Part shown: positions 18,385-27,323 of the stretch, piece after piece | Numbering within the stretch: position 1 is the stretch's first letter | Layout: each line of letters starts with the position of its first letter | NCBI GenBank assembly: GCA_949123685.1 | Contig: CASBHZ010000003.1 | Coordinates: forward strand, 1 to 64,000 | Origin: an uncultured Bacteroidales bacterium | Lineage (GTDB): Bacteria > Bacteroidota > Bacteroidia > Bacteroidales > Muribaculaceae | DNA length: 64,000 nt | Direction of reading: 5' to 3' | Position numbers and translations under genes: made by a program | Notes under the pieces: model-generated | The model's input: only the letters and a program-made list of their open reading frames with translations | Told to the model about the DNA's origin: nothing | Database searches by the model: none

Positions 18385-20622
18385 ATGAAACAAAAATCTT
18401 TATTGTTGGCAATCGCTGCGTCTACAACCTTATTATGTTCAGCGGCAGGTCTATTGCCTTATCAGAATACATCGCTTCCTATTGAGGAGAGAGTCAATGA
18501 CGCGTTGTCGCGAATGACTACCGCCGAAAAGGTGGCGATAATCCACGCACAATCTAAATTCAGTTCGGCAGGTGTACCGCGTCTTGGCATTCCGGAACTA
18601 TGGTGCACCGATGGTCCTCATGGGGTTCGTCCTGAGGTTCTTTGGGATGAATGGAACCAAGCCGGTTGGACCAACGATTCTTGCACGGCTTTCCCGGCAC
18701 TGACTTGTCTTGCGGCTACATGGAATCCTGAGATGTCGGCTCTTTATGGTAAATCTATAGGTGAGGAGGCGAGATACAGGGAGAAAGATGTTCTGCTTGG
18801 TCCCGGTGTTAATATCTATCGTACTCCGCTTAACGGCAGGAACTTCGAATATATGGGAGAAGATCCCTATTTGGCAGCCGTGATGGTGGTTCCGTATGTT
18901 CAGGAGCTTCAGAAAAACGGAGTGGCGGCATGCGTGAAACATTATGCACTCAACAATCAGGAATACTTCCGCCACACTGTTGATGTTGACCTCAGCGACC
19001 GTGCGCTTTATGAGATATATCTCCCTGCATTCAAAGCTGCAGTGCAGAAAGGGGGAGCATGGTCTATAATGTCGTCCTACAATTTATATAAGGGTCTTCA
19101 TGCCGGTCAGAATCCGCGTCTGCTTAAAGAGATACTACGCGATGAGTGGGGATTTGACGGTGCGGTGATATCAGATTGGGGTGGCGTGCACAATACTGCT
19201 CAGGCAATTACAGGTGGTCTTGACCTTGAATTCGGTTCATGGACCAATGGACTTTCCGAGGGTAAGAAGAATGCCTACGATAGTTATTATCTTGCAGATC
19301 CTTACCTGAAGCTCATAAGCGAGGGGAAGGTAGACACCAAGGAACTTGACAAAAAGGCGGCAAACGTGTTGCGCCTGATTTTCCGCACTGCCATGAATAA
19401 TGAAAAGCCATTCGGGTCTCTTAATACTCCGGAACATGTAGAGGCAGCGAGACGAATTGCCGGAGAAGGGATTGTGCTCTTGAAAAACGAAGGCGCTATT
19501 CTCCCGCTTGATATGAGTGGCAAGAAGATTTTAGTGGTAGGAGAGAACGCTATAAAGCCTATGACTGTGGGCGGTGGAAGCTCATCGCTGAAAGTCAGGG
19601 AGGAGGTGTCTCCTCTTGAGGGATTGAGAAGACGTTTCGGTAAGGTTGCGGAAATTACCTATGTGCGTGGATATGCAGGAGAGCAACTTAAAGATCATGA
19701 CGGTATGAAATTGCTTGACATTTCAGATAATCGTTCTGAAGAGGAAATGATATCTGAAGCTATTGCTGCTGCAAAAAATGCCGATTATGTGATCTTTGTA
19801 GGTGGCCTCAATAAGAATCCTTATCAGGATTGTGAGAATACCGACCGTGCAGGTCTGGGTCTTCCCTATGGACAGGACAAGGTAATCACTGAACTTTCCA
19901 AAATAAATAGGAATGTCATTGTTGTAAATATCTCCGGTAATGCGGTCGCAATGCCTTGGATCAAGGATGTTGCAGCTGTAGTGCAGGGTTGGTATTCAGG
20001 TTCTGAGGCAGGTAACGCAATTGCTGATGTCCTGTCGGGTGATGTGAATCCTTCGGGCAAACTGCCGTTCACATTCCCGGTGCGGCTTGAGGATGTAGGG
20101 GCGCATGCCATGGGTGAATATCCGGGTAACGCCGATGCCTTTAAATGTAATAAAGACACGATGCCGGAATATTACAAGGATGATATTTTTGTTGGCTACC
20201 GTCATGCCGACAAGATAAAGAATGCCCCTCTTTTCCCATTCGGACACGGACTCAGCTACACCTCTTTCGAATATGGCAAACCGATGGCTGACAAGAAACA
20301 GATGGATGCTGACGGAACTATAACATTCTCCATAAATGTCAAGAACACGGGGAAGATTGCCGGGAAGGAGACTGTGCAGCTCTACATATCAGATAAAAAA
20401 TCATCCCTTCCGCGACCTGTGAAGGAGCTGAAGGGATTCAGTAAGGTGGAGCTTGCTCCCGGTGAAGAAAAAACCGTAACCTTCATCGTTGGCAAAGAGG
20501 AATTGAGTTATTATGACGATGCGAAACATGCATGGGTTGCAGAACCCGGCACATTCGAAGCATTGTTTGGCTCTTCCTCTCGTGACATTCGAGGTTCTCT
20601 GACGTTTAAGCTGACCGATTGA
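18385..20622 (+). CDS. GH3-family glycoside hydrolase (beta-glucosidase-like)
   Basis: A 745-residue secreted protein (signal MKQKSLLLAIAASTTLLCSA). Domain order is the usual one: barrel with CTDGPHGVRPE, CVKHYALNNQE and the nucleophile motif GAVISDWGG (Asp264); alpha/beta sandwich (EGIVLLKNEGAILPL, FPFGHGLSYTSFEY) and a fibronectin-III-like C-terminal domain with VKNTGKIAGKETVQLY and RPVKELKGF. GH3 enzymes cleave beta-glucosides, beta-xylosides and related bonds in an exo manner. It follows a 223-bp gap, so it may have its own promoter, and it converges with the - strand gene ending 20 bp downstream, marking the end of the locus. Confidence 0.93.
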   Translation: MKQKSLLLAIAASTTLLCSAAGLLPYQNTSLPIEERVNDALSRMTTAEKVAIIHAQSKFSSAGVPRLGIPELWCTDGPHGVRPEVLWDEWNQAGWTNDSCTAFPALTCLAATWNPEMSALYGKSIGEEARYREKDVLLGPGVNIYRTPLNGRNFEYMGEDPYLAAVMVVPYVQELQKNGVAACVKHYALNNQEYFRHTVDVDLSDRALYEIYLPAFKAAVQKGGAWSIMSSYNLYKGLHAGQNPRLLKEILRDEWGFDGAVISDWGGVHNTAQAITGGLDLEFGSWTNGLSEGKKNAYDSYYLADPYLKLISEGKVDTKELDKKAANVLRLIFRTAMNNEKPFGSLNTPEHVEAARRIAGEGIVLLKNEGAILPLDMSGKKILVVGENAIKPMTVGGGSSSLKVREEVSPLEGLRRRFGKVAEITYVRGYAGEQLKDHDGMKLLDISDNRSEEEMISEAIAAAKNADYVIFVGGLNKNPYQDCENTDRAGLGLPYGQDKVITELSKINRNVIVVNISGNAVAMPWIKDVAAVVQGWYSGSEAGNAIADVLSGDVNPSGKLPFTFPVRLEDVGAHAMGEYPGNADAFKCNKDTMPEYYKDDIFVGYRHADKIKNAPLFPFGHGLSYTSFEYGKPMADKKQMDADGTITFSINVKNTGKIAGKETVQLYISDKKSSLPRPVKELKGFSKVELAPGEEKTVTFIVGKEELSYYDDAKHAWVAEPGTFEALFGSSSRDIRGSLTFKLTD

Positions 20623-20642
20623 TCGAGTTTTATTACTATAGA

Positions 20643-21458
20643 TTATCTTTTTATTCCAATAAGGGAGAGGTTGTCACGGACAGTCTCTCCCGCTATTTTT
20701 TGAAGGTAGAGGGCTGTGGTTTCGGAGAGACCGGCGTAGTAGGAGGATTCGAATGGCTTGCCGAGGATGGTGCTCAGGATGGTGCAGGCGGCAAGGTAGC
20801 TGCCTTCTTTCGAGGGGTGGTGCCGGTCTTTTAGCGTGTATAGCTCTATATCGGGTCGTTCTGTTACCACCCGTTCCCAAGCCATGCCAACGGGAGCACA
20901 GATGCCACCGTTTTCCCATGCCATTTCAAGATAGGAGGTTTTTAGCCTTTCCTGCATCATTTTGTATGTGTCATCAAGAGGATAGTCGGTCTGATGATGC
21001 AGGATTCCATCTTTGTGTCCCCATGTCATGTAATAGATTGTTTTGACACCCGGAGAGCCGGCTTTCGCGAGACTGTCGATGCGTTGTGCATACGGGTAGA
21101 CGTTTTCAAGCACTTCGCGAGTTGAATATGAGGGTGTATAGCTTGCATCCTGTATCACCACGTAGTCGAAGCCGCCATCGGCAAGTGTCTCTGTCAGGAA
21201 TTTGTGTTTAAGGTGTCCTTTCAGGGTCTGTCCTCCTTTTAGACAGCGGCTTGGAGCCATTTTTAGATTTAATGATGCTGCAAGATCCCTCACCATTGAC
21301 GGCATGTCATTATAGAAGGTGTAGCTATTGCCGATGAAAAAGATCTGTGTGGAATCTGATTTTTCGGCTCGCATTCGCCGTATCGTTGCAGCGTCTGAAT
21401 CAATTGTAGCTGAGAATGCGAATGCAATTGCAAGCATTATCTTAAATATCGTTTTCAT
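20643..21458 (-). CDS. DUF4886-type SGNH/GDSL hydrolase, secreted
   Basis: A 271-residue protein read from the ATG at 21458, which gives a signal peptide (MKTIFKIMLAIAFAFSATID). An in-frame start at 21653 would add 65 Pro/Tyr/His-rich residues that are only a translation of the G-rich repeat, so it is rejected. SGNH blocks are visible: FIGNSYTFYNDMP (Ser of block I), FDYVVIQDASYTP, and DRHHPSKEGSYLAA with the Asp and His. Such proteins act as esterases or lipases of unknown substrate. It lies next to the end of the polysaccharide locus but on the opposite strand, so a role in that locus is only possible. Confidence 0.75.
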   Translation of the reverse strand: MKTIFKIMLAIAFAFSATIDSDAATIRRMRAEKSDSTQIFFIGNSYTFYNDMPSMVRDLAASLNLKMAPSRCLKGGQTLKGHLKHKFLTETLADGGFDYVVIQDASYTPSYSTREVLENVYPYAQRIDSLAKAGSPGVKTIYYMTWGHKDGILHHQTDYPLDDTYKMMQERLKTSYLEMAWENGGICAPVGMAWERVVTERPDIELYTLKDRHHPSKEGSYLAACTILSTILGKPFESSYYAGLSETTALYLQKIAGETVRDNLSLIGIKR

Positions 21459-21524
21459 TGGGTTGTGTTTGTGTTTGTATTGTGGAGACAAAGGTAGGTA
21501 AAAATGTTTGATAAAGCAAGGGGG

Positions 21525-21633
21525 GTGGAATGGGGTGGGGATGGATGGGGCGTAATGGGGATGAATGGGGTGGGTGTAGGGTAATGTGGGGTGTATGGGT
21601 GTGGGGTAATGAGGGTAGGGGTAGGATGGGTAG
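21525..21633. repeat. G-rich degenerate tandem repeat
   Basis: About 110 bp built from variants of ATGGGG, GGTAATG and GGGTGTAGG with few C residues on the + strand. It contains the 16-mer ATGGGGCGTAATGGGG (21545-21560), which recurs at 27208-27223. It lies upstream of the DUF4886 gene, between it and the hairpin at 21634-21672. Many GGGG runs could form quadruplexes on the + strand. Confidence 0.7.
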
Positions 21634-21672
21634 GTGTAGGGGCGGCTTTTCACTTGAAAGCCGCCCCTACAC
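21634..21672 (-). terminator. 16-bp perfect hairpin, likely terminator of the DUF5723 gene
   Basis: Arms GTGTAGGGGCGGCTTT (21634-21649) and AAAGCCGCCCCTACAC (21657-21672) pair perfectly around a 7-nt loop. It lies 63 bp past the stop of the DUF5723 gene on the - strand. A strong U-tract is lacking on the - side, so a repeated palindrome is an alternative. Confidence 0.5.
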
Positions 21673-21735
21673 TGTGGTTGTCTATTTAATGTGGTTGTCT
21701 TTAATGGTCTTTTTTGATCTGCTCTGTTTGAGGGG

Positions 21736-23139
21736 TTAGAATGGGAAGTTGAGACCGAAGTTGAAGGAGGCGTTGGAGTTGAGGGGTATCATGACCGGTC
21801 CGGTGCATAGTTTGCCCAGGGTGTGGTCCATGCCGAGGAAGAGGTTGATACCGGTGGTATGTAGGTTGAGCATCCAGCCGAATCCAACGCCGTAAGTTCC
21901 GGCAGCAACGTTGACATCGGCGGAAAATATTTTTACCGGAGCGATGTTTGCCGACAGACGGAATTGTGTCCATGTGTAGGCACCGTTGATGTGTGTGGAG
22001 TTGAGAAGACCGAAGTGCAAGTTCTTGTACATGGGGAGTTCATAGTCAACACCGAAGTTTAGTGTTGCCGCCAACGCTCTTGTATGAGAATTTTTCTCAC
22101 CCATGTCTTTGAGCTGGTAAAGTTTTGACAAGTCATCTTTCAAACGGTCTAACTCGTTGTCAAAAGAATTGTCTGCATCACCATTTGTGCTGAATGTGTA
22201 GGCATCCGTGGTGAAAGTTTGGGTGCCGTCGGTAGATGCCCATTGAGTTTTGCCCCAAGACATGAATCCAAGGTCGAGCACAGCTGCCGAAAATTTGAAA
22301 CCGTTCCATTTATACTCGGCACCAAGATCGAATCCGAGACCGAATCCGTTAAGACCGAATCCATCATCAAGATTGCCTCCGGATACGTATTCGCGAGGTG
22401 CACCGCCATTAGGTGCTGATGGTGTGTAGGTGTCTTTATTGAAGCGGAAGCCGGTGATGGAGGCATATATGTCGGCATTAGTACGCGCTGTCCATTCGTC
22501 ATGTCCTAACGTCAAGTCCGCTTCGTTAAAGCGAACATCGAGGCTACCTACGCCTACAAGGAATTTCAAGGCTCCTCCTACGCGCAGCCCGGGCACTTGC
22601 TTGATATCGTGTGAATGGTTCAAGGCAATGGATGCATAGGCGTTTGCATATGCAAACATGTCCTTAATGTCGTAGGTCTTGTTTGTTATTCCCTCTTTTG
22701 CCAAAGAGAAGAAAGCTTTGGGAAGAGATGCCTCAAGGTTTGCATTGGCGGATATGGATATAGTATTGAATCCGCCGAAACCTTTAAATCCTACAGACAG
22801 GATGTTTATCTTATTATTGGTGCCTATCTTGTTGCGGCTGCCAAATTTGCTCATGGCTTCGGAAACCGATATCTGAGGATTGGTGAAGAGCATTGTCTTG
22901 CCTCCGTCAGGTGATTTATAGAATATGTCTGACAGGTGGAGGTTTCCACGGATTGTGGTGTTGAAATTGCCGATTGCGGGCATTGAGACGAATCCTTTGC
23001 AATTCCCGAATGCCGGGTTCATTTCATAACGATATGTATAATTGTCAAGGAAATATCCGGAGTATGTATGTTGGGCATCAGCCGAGATGCAACTTGCAAC
23101 CACTGATGCTATGATGAATAAATTCTTTAAAGATTTCAT
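21736..23139 (-). CDS. DUF5723-family outer-membrane beta-barrel protein
   Basis: A 467-residue protein with a signal peptide (MKSLKNLFIIASVVASCISADA) followed by QHTYSGYFLDNYTYRYEMNPAF. The body is rich in alternating hydrophobic and Gly/Asn strands and ends NASFNFGLNFPF, an outer-membrane barrel ending in Phe. This matches a Bacteroidales family annotated DUF5723, of unknown function. It starts 30 bp after the lipoprotein gene at 23170, so the two form an operon and may form one surface complex; that is inference. Confidence 0.7.
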   Translation of the reverse strand: MKSLKNLFIIASVVASCISADAQHTYSGYFLDNYTYRYEMNPAFGNCKGFVSMPAIGNFNTTIRGNLHLSDIFYKSPDGGKTMLFTNPQISVSEAMSKFGSRNKIGTNNKINILSVGFKGFGGFNTISISANANLEASLPKAFFSLAKEGITNKTYDIKDMFAYANAYASIALNHSHDIKQVPGLRVGGALKFLVGVGSLDVRFNEADLTLGHDEWTARTNADIYASITGFRFNKDTYTPSAPNGGAPREYVSGGNLDDGFGLNGFGLGFDLGAEYKWNGFKFSAAVLDLGFMSWGKTQWASTDGTQTFTTDAYTFSTNGDADNSFDNELDRLKDDLSKLYQLKDMGEKNSHTRALAATLNFGVDYELPMYKNLHFGLLNSTHINGAYTWTQFRLSANIAPVKIFSADVNVAAGTYGVGFGWMLNLHTTGINLFLGMDHTLGKLCTGPVMIPLNSNASFNFGLNFPF

Positions 23140-23169
23140 TTTTAGTTAAGTTTGTAGTGGTTGTATGTT

Positions 23170-24930
23170 TTAAAATTCGGTTATGTATGAGCCGGATACG
23201 CGGGCACGCAGGTTCTCGAGGGTTATTGTCTGGGTCGGAGCGAGAGCATCTGTGGAACCTGGGTGTATCGTGGCTTCAAGATGTATGCCGTCGAGATGCT
23301 CTATTGTGCCTTCCAACATTATTTTGATATGTTCCCCTTTTGCATTTGCCGGTATTGAGCCATGAGCCTTTACTCCGGGAATGCGAGAACCGTCAACCGA
23401 CAGCGGATAAACCACAAGCGATGCCTCTAATGGAATAGTGCTGGTCACATCAGCTTCGATTTCAAGGGTAGTGATTTTGATTTTATCGATATCCTCGTCA
23501 TTCCAACCGTCTTTTGTTTCACCATATACGATCGTAGAGCCTGTTTTCAGGGCGATGGGAGCAAGGAAATCATAGCTTCCGCTTATGCCGTCAATCGGTT
23601 TGCCGAGTTCGAAACGGCTCACGGTCTGCAATGGCAGTCCCGGATTAATAAGGTTTATTTCAATCTGTTCAGGAAGCCCGTCCCCGCTGAGGATATCAGA
23701 CAAACCGGTGAAAGGTATGTGCTGAAGGCGTGTTGCATACTGGTCGAGAGGAGATGTCGGATTTTTCGGCGAAAGCACAAAATTGTATGGACCTGCGTTC
23801 AGAGGCTCGGTTGCAATCCTCTGACCGTTATCGGGTGTGAAACTTAATTTCTCTTCACCCCTGACTGATACAAGTTCAAGTCCTGTGCTATAATATAGGT
23901 TATAATCAGCCACCGGATTATTCAAGTTAAGGTATATCTGGGGATTGGAAAGGCTGAGGTCGGTTCCCTCCTGATTGAGGAAATCCGGTATGTCGTTTAG
24001 TGTGACAGGGTCAATGTCAAGTCCATTGCCGGTCAGGTTATACTCCACTTTCCCGGTGAAATGAGTAGCTTCGAACGGGTCAATTGTGGTTTTTACATTG
24101 AAATTGACTTTAGCGGTGGGGGTGAAATCAGGATTTACATGCTCCGGATTTATAGTGGTTTTCAATAATCCGGAAATTAATTTCACTTCTCCCGAATAGT
24201 CGAATGAGCCATTTTTAATTTCAGTATTATTCTTTGTGAAATCAAAGCCTATGGCTGTGATGGCTATTTCGGCAGTCTTGTTTGGACACTCTATGTTAGA
24301 GAGGGTCAATATTCCTGAAACCGGATCATAAGAATAATTGGAAGGTAGGGATTGCAGCTGCATACCCTTGAGTAATTCAAGTTCCAGTTTCTCAAACTTC
24401 AGGTCAATATAGTCCGGTAGTTCCGTTTCTTGAAAAGATACCCTGAAGTTCATGGGCTTGGATTCAAGCATTAGAATCTCACGTACCGATTCATCTATGT
24501 CTGATGCCACGATATTGACAGGTTGCGGATCAAACTCCTTAAGGTCATAATAGAATTCCAAAGGTGTTATCCTTGATTTGGTGTCAAGGTTCGGAATATT
24601 AAGTTCGAAAGCCGCATTCGTTTCCGGGATTGAAAGGGAGTGGGGTGCGAATGTCGGAATATTGATCGATTGTGAATTTATGTCGCCATGTTGTGTGACG
24701 GCATAAAATTCCTGACCGTTCACGGTAACGGTCTGTATCTTACTGTCTTCACTAATATCAAAGATGTCATTCAGTGTGATGGCATCTATTTTGACAGGAA
24801 GAGTCAGGTTATTAACTTTGATTTCCGAAGTTGTATCAATGTCTGACAAGTCATAATCATTGTCTATACACCCGGTCAAAATAACTGCAAATCCGGTGAT
24901 TGCACCGAATCTTAAAAATCTGAAATCCAT
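23170..24930 (-). CDS. Large conserved Bacteroidales lipoprotein of unknown function
   Basis: A 586-residue lipoprotein: MDFRFLRFGAITGFAVILTG is followed by lipid-acceptor Cys21 and then IDNDYDLSDIDTTSEIKVNN. The DNDYDLSDID segment recurs in Bacteroidales lipoproteins usually found next to DUF5723 genes. The rest is beta-rich, with repeated strand-like segments and no catalytic motif that I recognise. It is the first gene of a two-gene unit with the barrel protein. No function is assigned. An alternative reading as a fimbrium-like or adhesin-like surface protein has no direct support. Confidence 0.7.
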   Translation of the reverse strand: MDFRFLRFGAITGFAVILTGCIDNDYDLSDIDTTSEIKVNNLTLPVKIDAITLNDIFDISEDSKIQTVTVNGQEFYAVTQHGDINSQSINIPTFAPHSLSIPETNAAFELNIPNLDTKSRITPLEFYYDLKEFDPQPVNIVASDIDESVREILMLESKPMNFRVSFQETELPDYIDLKFEKLELELLKGMQLQSLPSNYSYDPVSGILTLSNIECPNKTAEIAITAIGFDFTKNNTEIKNGSFDYSGEVKLISGLLKTTINPEHVNPDFTPTAKVNFNVKTTIDPFEATHFTGKVEYNLTGNGLDIDPVTLNDIPDFLNQEGTDLSLSNPQIYLNLNNPVADYNLYYSTGLELVSVRGEEKLSFTPDNGQRIATEPLNAGPYNFVLSPKNPTSPLDQYATRLQHIPFTGLSDILSGDGLPEQIEINLINPGLPLQTVSRFELGKPIDGISGSYDFLAPIALKTGSTIVYGETKDGWNDEDIDKIKITTLEIEADVTSTIPLEASLVVYPLSVDGSRIPGVKAHGSIPANAKGEHIKIMLEGTIEHLDGIHLEATIHPGSTDALAPTQTITLENLRARVSGSYITEF

Positions 24931-25000
24931 GATGTCAAAAAAATCTATAATTTATAGTTGGTATGTTTGAATTGAAGTTTTAAAATTTATTAAATTTTTG

Positions 25001-25008
25001 CAAAGTTA
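25001..25008 (-). promoter_or_regulatory. Bacteroidota -7 promoter element for the lipoprotein-DUF5723 operon
   Basis: On the - strand this reads TAACTTTG followed by CA, matching TAnnTTTG. It lies 70 bp before the start codon at 24930. A clear -33 TTG is not seen at the usual spacing, so only half of the signature is present. Confidence 0.5.
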
Positions 25009-25055
25009 ATAAAAATTAATTGCATTATGAAAATGCAAGTTGTCTTATGCTAAAA

Positions 25056-25107
25056 TATAAATACAAGGAGACATTTGGACAAATCCAAACGTCTCCTTGT
25101 ATTTATA
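25056..25107 (-). terminator. Strong hairpin terminator downstream of galE
   Basis: Arms of 24 nt (25056-25079 and 25084-25107) pair with one mismatch around a CAAA loop; the core is CAAGGAGAC / GTCTCCTTG. It starts 12 bp past the galE stop on the - strand and is followed there by a U-rich run. Near symmetry means it may also act on the + strand. Confidence 0.85.
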
Positions 25108-25118
25108 AACCGAGAATT

Positions 25119-26144
25119 TTATTTACCAGTTACTTTGCATTGCCATGCCCAAGCGTTTTTCATTGTTTCATCGATTGGAACAACTGCGGTCCATCCGAGG
25201 TCTTCGTTAGCCTTTTTCGGGTCTGCCCATATTTTTTCAATATCACCTGCACGTCGTTCGCCGATCTTGTGGGGAACCTTGACTCCTGTAGCTCGCTCGA
25301 ACGATGCAATAAGCTCAAGCACGGAGAGTCCTCTTCCTGTGCCGAGGTTGAAGATTTCCACAGCATCTTTGTCATCGCGGTCGAGCATGCGCTTCATTGC
25401 TATTACATGTGCCTTTGCAAGGTCTACGACATCAATGTAGTCACGGACACATGAACCGTCGGGCGTGTTGTAGTCATTACCGAATACGGTAAGCTCCTTA
25501 CGTATCCCGGCTGCTGCCTGTGTGAGATATGGCACAAGGTTCTGGGGCACGCCCAAAGGAAGTTCACCAATCTTTGAAGATGGATGAGCACCTATCGGAT
25601 TGAAATAACGGAGAAGTATGCTCTTGATAGGCGCTCCGGATTTGATATAGTCTTCAATGATCTCTTCAGAAATCTGTTTCGTGTTGCCATAGGGAGAGGT
25701 TGCAGGCTTGATTGGTGCTGTTTCGTCGATGGGGTTCGCATCGGGCTCTCCATAGACGGTGCATGAAGAAGAGAACACTATGCCCTTCACTCCAAATTCA
25801 GGCATCAATTGGAGAAGGTTGATAAGTGTGTTCAGGTTATTGCGGTAATACAATAACGGCTTCTGCACGGATTCCCCAACCGCTTTTGAAGCTGCGAAGT
25901 TGATGATGCCTTTTATACCGGCATTTTCTTCAAACAGCTTACGGAGAGCGTTTATGTCGGTGCAATCCGCTTCCACGAATACCGGGCGAATACCAGTAAT
26001 GGCTTCAATTCCGTTGATGACCTCAGCATTGGAATTGGATAGGTTATCAATGATGACAACATCATATCCGGCATTCTGAAGCTCCACTACGGTGTGGCTT
26101 CCGATGTATCCGGTTCCTCCGGTTACTAATATTTTATCTTTCAT
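25119..26144 (-). CDS. galE: UDP-glucose 4-epimerase
   Basis: A 341-residue short-chain dehydrogenase-type epimerase that interconverts UDP-glucose and UDP-galactose in the cytosol with bound NAD. Visible are the Rossmann motif TGGTGYIGS (residues 8-16), DNLSNS, NFAASKAVGES, the catalytic SSSCTVYG (Ser126/127) and YGNTK (Tyr152, Lys156), and GTGRGLSVLEL for substrate binding. Length is normal for GalE. It follows the sugar nucleotidyltransferase gene on the same strand, with a 105-bp gap that contains a short decamer repeat, so both probably serve sugar-nucleotide supply. It could also feed galactose released by the nearby locus into metabolism. Confidence 0.95.
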   Translation of the reverse strand: MKDKILVTGGTGYIGSHTVVELQNAGYDVVIIDNLSNSNAEVINGIEAITGIRPVFVEADCTDINALRKLFEENAGIKGIINFAASKAVGESVQKPLLYYRNNLNTLINLLQLMPEFGVKGIVFSSSCTVYGEPDANPIDETAPIKPATSPYGNTKQISEEIIEDYIKSGAPIKSILLRYFNPIGAHPSSKIGELPLGVPQNLVPYLTQAAAGIRKELTVFGNDYNTPDGSCVRDYIDVVDLAKAHVIAMKRMLDRDDKDAVEIFNLGTGRGLSVLELIASFERATGVKVPHKIGERRAGDIEKIWADPKKANEDLGWTAVVPIDETMKNAWAWQCKVTGK

Positions 26145-26160
26145 TTTTCTTATCTGTAAT

Positions 26161-26196
26161 GGGGCTATATAGGGCTATATGGGGCTATATAGGGTA
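26161..26196. repeat. Decamer tandem repeat in the galE leader
   Basis: Units GGGGCTATAT (26161-26170), AGGGCTATAT (26171-26180), GGGGCTATAT (26181-26190) and a partial fourth unit AGGGTA. It lies 17 bp upstream of the galE start codon, on the - strand the C-rich side of the leader. Confidence 0.85.
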
Positions 26197-26249
26197 GGGA
26201 GGTTTGACATATGCTTTATTTAAATAATCGGTTTATGCCAATTATTAAA

Positions 26250-27152
26250 TTATTTAAATAAAGGAGTGGGATATGTGCCGTCTTCAACGAGTTTGGCAAA
26301 CTGGGCAACTGTAGCAGGGCGGTCTGCGGCATAAGTCACGCCGAACCATTTTGAAGGAGTGCCTATTACCTTGAGGTCTATTGTGCCGTTGTTGATAAGG
26401 TCGTTAACTACAGTTGGGATATAAAATTCCGCCTTAAGCTCATTCTGGTTTTCGTTGAGGAACTTAACGAACGCACTCTCTGAATATCCGAAGTAGTCGG
26501 GAGTGAATCCCCACATGTTCATTGATACGTTGGCATCCTCGGGGAAAGAAACTTCTTCACCCTCCACAACCTGGATAAGTTTGCCGTTTTTACGTTCAAT
26601 TCCGTGGCATTCAGTCACGCCTGTGAGATTGCCGTTCTCGTCAACCTCGCAAAGACCTCGGCTCACGCCTCCGTTTTCGCTGAGCGTATTCTCGATATTG
26701 AAACCGATCATGCAATAACAATTTTTCTTGTCTTCAACCGAGCGGAGGAAGTCGCCGAGAAGTTGGAAGCTTTCAGCTCCGTAATAGTCATCAGCGTTGA
26801 TCACGCCAAAAGGCTCGTTGATGGCATCTTTGCCCATGAGCACGGCGTGGTTTGTGCCCCATGGTTTTGTGCGCTCCGGATTCAAGGAGAAGCCTTCCGG
26901 AAGCTTGTCGGTAGATTGGAACACAACCTCTACCGATACATGTCCTTCATACTTTGAAATGATCTTTTCACGGAACTCCTGCTCGAAGTCTTTACGGATC
27001 ACGAAAACGATTTTGCCGAATCCGGCACGAAGGGCGTCGTAAACGGAATAGTCCATGATTGTTTCGCCTGATGGACCAAGTCCGTCAAGTTGTTTGAGGC
27101 CGCCGTAACGGCTGCCCATGCCTGCTGCGAGAATAAAAAGAGTCGGTTTCAT
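26250..27152 (-). CDS. Sugar-phosphate nucleotidyltransferase-like protein
   Basis: A 300-residue protein beginning MKPTLFILAAGMGSRYGGLK, the nucleotide-binding loop of sugar nucleotidyltransferases (GMGSRYGGLKQLDG). Further on are INADDYYG, which fits the metal-binding Asp region, and GVSRGLCEVDENGNL. Such enzymes join a sugar 1-phosphate and a nucleoside triphosphate to give an NDP-sugar. The sequence resembles uncharacterised Bacteroidales members more than RmlA or GalU, so I do not name the sugar. It is in the same direction as galE. The 171-bp gap upstream, toward the polymerase gene, holds G-rich repeats. Confidence 0.8.
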   Translation of the reverse strand: MKPTLFILAAGMGSRYGGLKQLDGLGPSGETIMDYSVYDALRAGFGKIVFVIRKDFEQEFREKIISKYEGHVSVEVVFQSTDKLPEGFSLNPERTKPWGTNHAVLMGKDAINEPFGVINADDYYGAESFQLLGDFLRSVEDKKNCYCMIGFNIENTLSENGGVSRGLCEVDENGNLTGVTECHGIERKNGKLIQVVEGEEVSFPEDANVSMNMWGFTPDYFGYSESAFVKFLNENQNELKAEFYIPTVVNDLINNGTIDLKVIGTPSKWFGVTYAADRPATVAQFAKLVEDGTYPTPLFK

Positions 27153-27182
27153 ATTTAAATTATTTGGTTAGATTGGTTTTTA

Positions 27183-27323
27183 AATGGGGTTGTATTTATG
27201 GGGTTATATGGGGCGTAATGGGGTTGTATGAGGTGGGGTGAGGAGATATGGGGTGAGGAGGTATGAGTAGGTATGAGGGGGAGAGGGTTGTGGGGTGAGG
27301 ATAAAGAGAGGGGGAGGGAGGGG
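27183..27323. repeat. G-rich degenerate tandem repeat
   Basis: About 140 bp of units such as ATGGGGTTGT, ATGGGGTTAT, GAGGAGATATGGGGTGAGG and AGGTATGAGTAGGTATGAGG. Shares the 16-mer ATGGGGCGTAATGGGG (27208-27223) with 21545-21560. It fills the gap between the polymerase subunit gene and the nucleotidyltransferase gene, both on the - strand. Confidence 0.75.

Noticed and set aside
21459..21653. A 65-residue N-terminal extension (Pro, Tyr and His-rich) of the DUF4886 gene
   Set aside because: It is a translation of the G-rich repeat; the ATG at 21458 gives a proper signal peptide.
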